A stretch of DNA of 64,000 nucleotides from an uncultured Prevotella sp. (GTDB lineage Bacteria > Bacteroidota > Bacteroidia > Bacteroidales > Bacteroidaceae). Of this stretch, positions 59,420 to 64,000 are shown in pieces. The translations under genes were made by a program, and so were the position numbers. Under the pieces are notes generated by a model. The model worked only from the letters and a program-made list of their open reading frames with translations. It was not told the DNA's origin and did not search any database. How positions within the stretch are numbered: the first letter of the stretch is position 1; each line of letters opens with the position of its first letter. The stretch is from contig CAJOFA010000003.1 in the NCBI GenBank assembly GCA_905233985.1, positions 124,001 to 188,000 on the forward strand, written 5' to 3'.

Positions 59420-61012
59420 ATGAAAAAAACACTCATGGCTACAGCTGTCGCACTGCTGGTGACTGCTACGGCTTGGGCTGACGACGTGAAGGGAACCATC
59501 CACGCCGACCAGCCAGGAGCAACTATTAACCGCGAGATTTACGGACAGTTCTCCGAGCATCTCGGCTCGTGCATCTACGGAGGTCTGTGGGTCGGCGAGA
59601 ACTCTCCCATTCCCAACATCCAGGGTTACCGCAAGGACGTGTTCGAGGCACTGAAGGTGCTGAAAGTACCCGTGCTGCGCTGGCCTGGCGGATGCTTTGC
59701 CGACGACTATCACTGGATGGACGGCATCGGCCCGAAGGACAAGCGTCCCTCGCTGCGTAACAACAACTGGGGCGGAACGATTGAAGACAACTCCTTCGGC
59801 ACGCACGAGTTCCTGAACCTCTGCGAGATGCTGGGCTGCGAGCCTTACATCAGCGGCAATGTCGGCTCTGGCACGGTGAAGGAGATGGCCCAGTGGGTGG
59901 AATACATGACCAGCGACGGCGACACTCCGATGGCTCGTCTGCGTCGCCAGAACGGACGCGAGAAGGCCTGGAAGGTCAAGTACTTCGGCATCGGCAACGA
60001 GGCCTGGGGCTGTGGCGGCAACATGACACCCGAATACTACAGCGACGAGTTCCGTAAGTTCAACACCTACCTGCGTGACTATACGGGCAACAAGCTGTAC
60101 CGCATCGGCAGCGGCGCCTCTGACTACGACTACAACTGGACAACGGTGCTGATGGACCGTATCGGCGACCGCATGCAAGGTGTGTCCCTGCATTACTACA
60201 CCTGCTCTGGCTGGGATGGTCCCAAGGGCTCTGCCACCCACTTCGACAACGACCAGTACTACTGGGCACTGGGAAAATGCCTTGAGATAGAGGAGGTTAT
60301 CAAGAAGCACAAGGCCATCATGGACGAGAAAGACCCCGAGGGCAAGGTAGGTCTGCTCGTTGATGAGTGGGGAACCTGGTGGGACGAGGAGCCCGGTACG
60401 ATTGCCGGACACCTGTATCAGCAGAACTCTCTGCGCGACGCTTTCGTTGCATCGCTCTCACTCAACGTGTTCCACAAATACACCGACCGCGTGAAGATGG
60501 CGAACATCGCCCAGATTGTCAACGTGCTGCAGTCGATGATTCTCACTGACCAGGAAGGTACGGGTCACATGGTGCTCACTCCGACCTACCACGTATTCGA
60601 GATGTACGTGCCCTTCCAGGAGGCCACCTATATCCCGGTAGATCTGGAGACCAAGGTCATTCAGGTGAGCAAGGCTTACTTCAAGGAGAAGGAAGGTGCC
60701 CGCGATGCTGGCTACCGCCCCTGCCCCATGCTCTCTGCCTCGTGTGCCAAGACCAAGGACGGCAGCCTCGTGCTCGCCATCACCAATGTCAGCCTCAACG
60801 AGGACACCGAAGTGGAACTGAAGCTGGATGGCTTCAACGCCAAGACCGTCAGCGGCCGCATCCTCACGTCGGAGAACGTTGCCGACTTCAATGACTTCCA
60901 GCATCCCAACGTCGTGGCTCCCAAGGAGTTCAAGGACGCCAAGATCAAGAAGGACGTGCTGACCGTGAAGATGCCCGCCAAGAGCATCGTCGTACTAAGC
61001 ATCAAGAAATAG
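59420..61012 (+). CDS. alpha-N-arabinofuranosidase (GH51), exported
   Basis: This enzyme releases L-arabinose from arabinan and arabinoxylan side chains. From the ATG at 59420 the product is 530 residues with a signal peptide ([19 protein letters not shown]). The GH51 core has the acid/base Glu in [13 protein letters not shown] (near residue 194) and the nucleophile Glu in [15 protein letters not shown] (near 315), with [20 protein letters not shown] at the start of the barrel. A C-terminal beta domain follows (from about 415). It likely feeds the arabinose operon at 23-32 kb, from which it is unlinked. Confidence 0.94.
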   Translation: MKKTLMATAVALLVTATAWADDVKGTIHADQPGATINREIYGQFSEHLGSCIYGGLWVGENSPIPNIQGYRKDVFEALKVLKVPVLRWPGGCFADDYHWMDGIGPKDKRPSLRNNNWGGTIEDNSFGTHEFLNLCEMLGCEPYISGNVGSGTVKEMAQWVEYMTSDGDTPMARLRRQNGREKAWKVKYFGIGNEAWGCGGNMTPEYYSDEFRKFNTYLRDYTGNKLYRIGSGASDYDYNWTTVLMDRIGDRMQGVSLHYYTCSGWDGPKGSATHFDNDQYYWALGKCLEIEEVIKKHKAIMDEKDPEGKVGLLVDEWGTWWDEEPGTIAGHLYQQNSLRDAFVASLSLNVFHKYTDRVKMANIAQIVNVLQSMILTDQEGTGHMVLTPTYHVFEMYVPFQEATYIPVDLETKVIQVSKAYFKEKEGARDAGYRPCPMLSASCAKTKDGSLVLAITNVSLNEDTEVELKLDGFNAKTVSGRILTSENVADFNDFQHPNVVAPKEFKDAKIKKDVLTVKMPAKSIVVLSIKK

Positions 61013-61036
61013 AAAGGATTGCAGCATCTGCTGCCA

Positions 61037-61804
61037 TCACATCAACGTAAACGAATCTGCATCGCTGAGCACCGGAAATTTCTGGCGGAAGCGGTGCAGA
61101 TTTTCCATGTCCAGTTCAGCAGAAGCCGTTTCTATCCTACCCGACGCACACAGGGCAATGGTATGACCATAGGCATCGATGATAACCGAGTCACCTGCAT
61201 ATTCGCAGACCTTGTCGCTGCCCACAATGTTTACACCCACGACAAAGCACTGGTTTTCAAGGGCACGGGCTTTCAAAAGCGTCTGCCAGACGTCACGACG
61301 CTTCTGGGGCCAATTGGCAACATAAATGATGGCATCGTAGTCGCTCTGACTGCGCGAGAATACCGGGAAGCGCAGGTCGTAGCACACCTGCAACAAGAAC
61401 CGCACGCCACACCACTCTACAATCACCCGCCTATTGCCAGCCACGTATTCGTCGGTCTCGCCGGCATAAGAGAAGAGGTGGTGCTTGTCGTAGTAGTCAT
61501 AGCTGCCGTCAGGACGGACGAAGAACAAGCGATTACGCAACTGCCCCAGTTCATCGACGGTAGCCACACTACCGGCAACGGCAGCATCAAGACGACGCGC
61601 CTGCCGCTGCATCCAGCAGAATATCTCACGGCCCTGCTCATCGGCCTGAGCTGCGGAACCTTCGGCAAGGAATCCCGTGGCAAAGGTCTCGGCCAACACA
61701 TAGAGGTCAGCCCCCGACTGCTGGTCGAGCAGCGCGGAGAGTTGTTCCAAGTTCCACTCCAACTGGTTCCAACGGATAGTATGTTGTACGATTGCTACCT
61801 TCAT
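61037..61804 (-). CDS. nitrilase-superfamily amidohydrolase (omega-amidase/YafV-like)
   Basis: This 255-residue carbon-nitrogen hydrolase has the complete Glu-Lys-Cys triad: LAETFATGF (Glu39), YDKHHLFSY (Lys107) and LLQVCYDLRFPVFSR (Cys141). Length and sequence fit the Nit2/YafV branch, which hydrolyses alpha-ketoglutaramate-type amides; other small amides are possible. It is cytoplasmic (no signal). It converges on the GH51 gene with a 24-bp gap and is divergent from transketolase. Confidence 0.9.
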   Translation of the reverse strand: MKVAIVQHTIRWNQLEWNLEQLSALLDQQSGADLYVLAETFATGFLAEGSAAQADEQGREIFCWMQRQARRLDAAVAGSVATVDELGQLRNRLFFVRPDGSYDYYDKHHLFSYAGETDEYVAGNRRVIVEWCGVRFLLQVCYDLRFPVFSRSQSDYDAIIYVANWPQKRRDVWQTLLKARALENQCFVVGVNIVGSDKVCEYAGDSVIIDAYGHTIALCASGRIETASAELDMENLHRFRQKFPVLSDADSFTLM

Positions 61805-61894
61805 TTTTTACCTATATTATAATATACGGATGCAAAGATAACATTATTTTTCAAGATTTATCAAGAAACAGGCGATTGTTTCGGAATTATTTTG

Positions 61895-61902
61895 TATCTT
61901 TG
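61895..61902 (+). promoter_or_regulatory. -7 element of the transketolase gene
   Basis: TATCTTTG, 36 bp before the ATG. There is no TTTG at the usual -33 spacing. Confidence 0.55.
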
Positions 61903-61938
61903 TAGCCAAATTAACGTTTTTCAATTAATTCATTCATT

Positions 61939-63951
61939 ATGAACGACAACAAAGTTATGAACATGGCAGCGGATAACATTCGTATTCTTGCTGCTGCAAT
62001 GGTTGAAAAGGCTAAGAGCGGACACCCCGGCGGTGCCATGGGTGGTGCAGACTTTATCAACACGCTCTACAGTGAATTCCTTGTTTACGATCCCGAGAAT
62101 CCCACATGGGAAGGTCGTGACCGCTTCTTCCTCGACCCCGGACACATGGCTCCGATGCTTTACTCACAGCTTTGCCTCATTGGTAAGTACGAGTTGGAAG
62201 ATCTGAAGAACCTGCGTCAGTGGGGCTCTGTAACTCCCGGACACCCCGAGCGCGAAATCGAGCGCGGCATCGAGAACACCAGCGGTCCTCTCGGACAGGG
62301 TCACACGTTCGCCGTCGGTGCTGCCATCGCAGCCAAGTTCTTGAAGGCACGTTTAGGTAACGTCATGAACCAGACCATCTACGCATATATCAGCGATGGT
62401 GGTGTGCAGGAGGAGATTTCACAGGGTGCTGGCCGTATTGCCGGTAACCTGGGACTCGACAACCTCATCATGTTCTACGACGCGAATGACATCCAGCTCT
62501 CTACACGTACCGAGGTGGTAACCTGCGAGGACACCGCCAAGAAGTATGAGGCGTGGGGATGGTACGTACAGAAGATCGATGGTAACAATGTTGACCAGAT
62601 TCGTGAGGCCATCAAGAAGGCCCAGGCCGAGAAGGAACGTCCCTCACTGATTATCGGTCATTGCATCATGGGTAAGGGTGCACGTAAGGCTGACGGCAGC
62701 TCTTACGAGTGCAACTGCGCTACCCACGGTGCTCCTCTTGGCGGCGACAACTTCGTGCAGACCATGAAGAACCTCGGCGCTGACCCCGAGAATCCGTTTG
62801 TCATCTTCCCAGAAGTGCAGGAGCTTTATGCCAAGCGTCGTGAGGAGCTGAAGAAGATTGTTGCTGAGCGCTACGCCGAGAAAGCTGAGTGGGCCAAGGG
62901 TCATCCCGTACAGGCCAAGCAGCTGGAGGAGTGGTTCAGCGGTAAGGCTCCCGTCATCGACTGGACAAAGGTGGAGCAGAAGGCTGGTTCCGCTACCCGC
63001 AGCGCCAGTGCTGCCGTACTGGGTGTACTCGCCGAGCAGGTGCCCAACATGATTTGCGCTTCTGCCGACCTGTCTAACTCTGACAATACCAACGGCTTCC
63101 TGAAGAAGACCAAGGACATCGTGAAGGGTGACTTCAGCGGTGCCTTCTTCGAGGCTGGTGTAGCTGAGTTGACGATGGCTTGCTGCTGTATCGGTATGGC
63201 TCTGCATGGTGGTGTTATCCCCGCATGCGGTACCTTCTTCGTATTCTCTGACTACATGAAGCCTGCCGTCCGCATGGCTGCCCTCATGGAGCTGCCTGTG
63301 AAGTTCATCTGGACCCACGACGCCTTCCGCGTTGGTGAGGACGGTCCTACCCATGAGCCCGTTGAGCAGGAGGCACAGATTCGCCTCATGGAGAAGCTGA
63401 AGAACCACCACGGCAAGAATTCTGTATTGGTAGTTCGTCCTGCTGATGCTGAGGAAACCACCGTTTGCTGGCGCATGGCTATGGAGAATGTTGACACGCC
63501 AACCGCTCTCATCTTCTCTCGTCAGAACATTGACATGCTGCCCGAAGGCAACGACTACAGCCAGGCCACGAAGGGTGCATACGTTGTTGCCGGCTCTGAT
63601 GCTGACTACGACGTTATTATGCTCGCTTCAGGTTCTGAGGTTTCAACCCTCGAGGCAGGTGCCAAGCTGCTCCGCGAGGACGGCGTCAAGGTACGCATCG
63701 TCAGCGTTCCTTCTGAAGGTCTGTTCCGCAGCCAGTCGAAGGAGTACCAGCAGAGCGTGCTGCCTGCAGGCAAGAAGAAGTTTGGTCTCACCGCAGGTCT
63801 GCCCGTCAACCTCGAAGGTCTGGTAGGTGCCGACGGTACTGTATGGGGACTCGAGAGCTTCGGTTTCTCTGCTCCTTACAAGGTGCTCGACGAAAAGCTC
63901 GGCTATACTGGCGAGAACGTTTACAAGCAGGTAAAGGCTCTGCTGGGATAA
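61939..63951 (+). CDS. tkt: transketolase
   Basis: This ThDP-dependent enzyme of the non-oxidative pentose phosphate pathway uses the xylulose-5-phosphate made by the arabinose genes. The 670-residue product has KSGHPGGAMGGADF (His29), DPGHMAPMLYSQL, GPLGQGHTFAVGAA and the ThDP-Mg motif at 152-180 (SDGGVQEEISQGAGRIAGNL). In that motif the usual GDG reads SDG and the EG that normally follows reads EE. The pyrimidine domain contains the cofactor-contact Glu in FFEAGVAELTMACCC. The C-terminal domain is complete. Confidence 0.95.
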   Translation: MNDNKVMNMAADNIRILAAAMVEKAKSGHPGGAMGGADFINTLYSEFLVYDPENPTWEGRDRFFLDPGHMAPMLYSQLCLIGKYELEDLKNLRQWGSVTPGHPEREIERGIENTSGPLGQGHTFAVGAAIAAKFLKARLGNVMNQTIYAYISDGGVQEEISQGAGRIAGNLGLDNLIMFYDANDIQLSTRTEVVTCEDTAKKYEAWGWYVQKIDGNNVDQIREAIKKAQAEKERPSLIIGHCIMGKGARKADGSSYECNCATHGAPLGGDNFVQTMKNLGADPENPFVIFPEVQELYAKRREELKKIVAERYAEKAEWAKGHPVQAKQLEEWFSGKAPVIDWTKVEQKAGSATRSASAAVLGVLAEQVPNMICASADLSNSDNTNGFLKKTKDIVKGDFSGAFFEAGVAELTMACCCIGMALHGGVIPACGTFFVFSDYMKPAVRMAALMELPVKFIWTHDAFRVGEDGPTHEPVEQEAQIRLMEKLKNHHGKNSVLVVRPADAEETTVCWRMAMENVDTPTALIFSRQNIDMLPEGNDYSQATKGAYVVAGSDADYDVIMLASGSEVSTLEAGAKLLREDGVKVRIVSVPSEGLFRSQSKEYQQSVLPAGKKKFGLTAGLPVNLEGLVGADGTVWGLESFGFSAPYKVLDEKLGYTGENVYKQVKALLG

Positions 63952-63991
63952 GCTGTCCATCATCAATTGCTAATAATCAATTGAAATCAGT

Positions 63992-64000
63992 ATGGAAGTA
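63992..64000 (+). CDS. start of a gene cut by the window end
   Basis: The last nine bases read ATG GAA GTA (M-E-V), 40 bp after the transketolase stop. In many Bacteroidetes the next gene is ribose-5-phosphate isomerase B, but three codons give no evidence for a product. Confidence 0.35.

Noticed and set aside
59324..60412. A 362-residue minus-strand frame opposite the GH51 gene
   Set aside because: GH51 catalytic motifs are clear on the plus strand. The shadow frame also crosses the GH51 promoter.

Overview
The window comes from a Bacteroidetes chromosome, most likely Prevotella or a close relative (Prevotellaceae). This is inferred from several signals. Promoters repeatedly show the Bacteroidetes pattern TTTG-N19/20-TAnnTTTG and lack strong Shine-Dalgarno sites. 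The gene families are typical of the phylum: fused NuoCD with no EFG module, DUF4468, DUF4293, DUF3332, HU-HIG, putative porin PF14121, a Nudix-type AraR, SglT symporters and the omega-subunit variant. I saw no tRNA, rRNA, CRISPR array, intact transposase or prophage.

Layout. 1-3.3 kb (minus): start of the respiratory complex I operon nuoA-B-CD-H. 3.4-6.7 kb (minus): gph and a two-CBM20 4-alpha-glucanotransferase. 6.75-7.4 kb: a structured 650-bp intergenic region bounded by near-identical inverted promoter arms. 7.4-15.3 kb (plus): mltG, glnS, a TPR protein, dedA, mannose-1-P guanylyltransferase, ptb-buk. 15.3-17.0 kb (minus): bamD-rpoZ-DUF4293. 17.1-23.3 kb (plus): uvrB, then DUF4468, a small membrane protein, a porin and an M15 peptidase. 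23.4-32.5 kb (plus): a complete L-arabinose locus (mutarotase, two transporters, AraR, AraD, AraA, AraB) closed by a strong terminator. 32.8-44.3 kb (plus): a secreted protein, an RND efflux tripartite pump, a CPA2 antiporter and a surface-repeat/DUF3943 protein. 44.3-46.2 kb: a DUF4421 remnant, a secreted protein and trmD. 46.2-49.1 kb (minus): DUF2752, two GYF/CD225-like membrane proteins and a patatin. 49.2-55.9 kb (plus): aminopeptidase P, C1 peptidase, recJ, recQ. 55.9-59.2 kb (minus): MaoC, ilvC, DUF3332, HU-like protein. 59.4-64 kb: GH51 arabinofuranosidase, nitrilase, transketolase and the first codons of another gene.

Physiology. The arabinose locus, the GH51 arabinofuranosidase and transketolase together form a route from arabinose-containing plant polysaccharide to the pentose phosphate pathway. 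MalQ adds malto-oligosaccharide use, and Ptb-Buk yields ATP from acyl-CoA.

The least explained part of the window is its repeat content. There are (i) degenerate arrays with a period close to 22 nt in four intergenic regions, (ii) heptanucleotide arrays both in front of start codons and inside uvrB, recQ and a porin gene, (iii) a dispersed CCCCTCC/GGAGGGG hairpin found between genes and also inserted in frame in recQ, and (iv) a 59-bp promoter module present as an inverted pair. These are the best candidates for something undescribed. No new defence or biosynthetic system was recognised.
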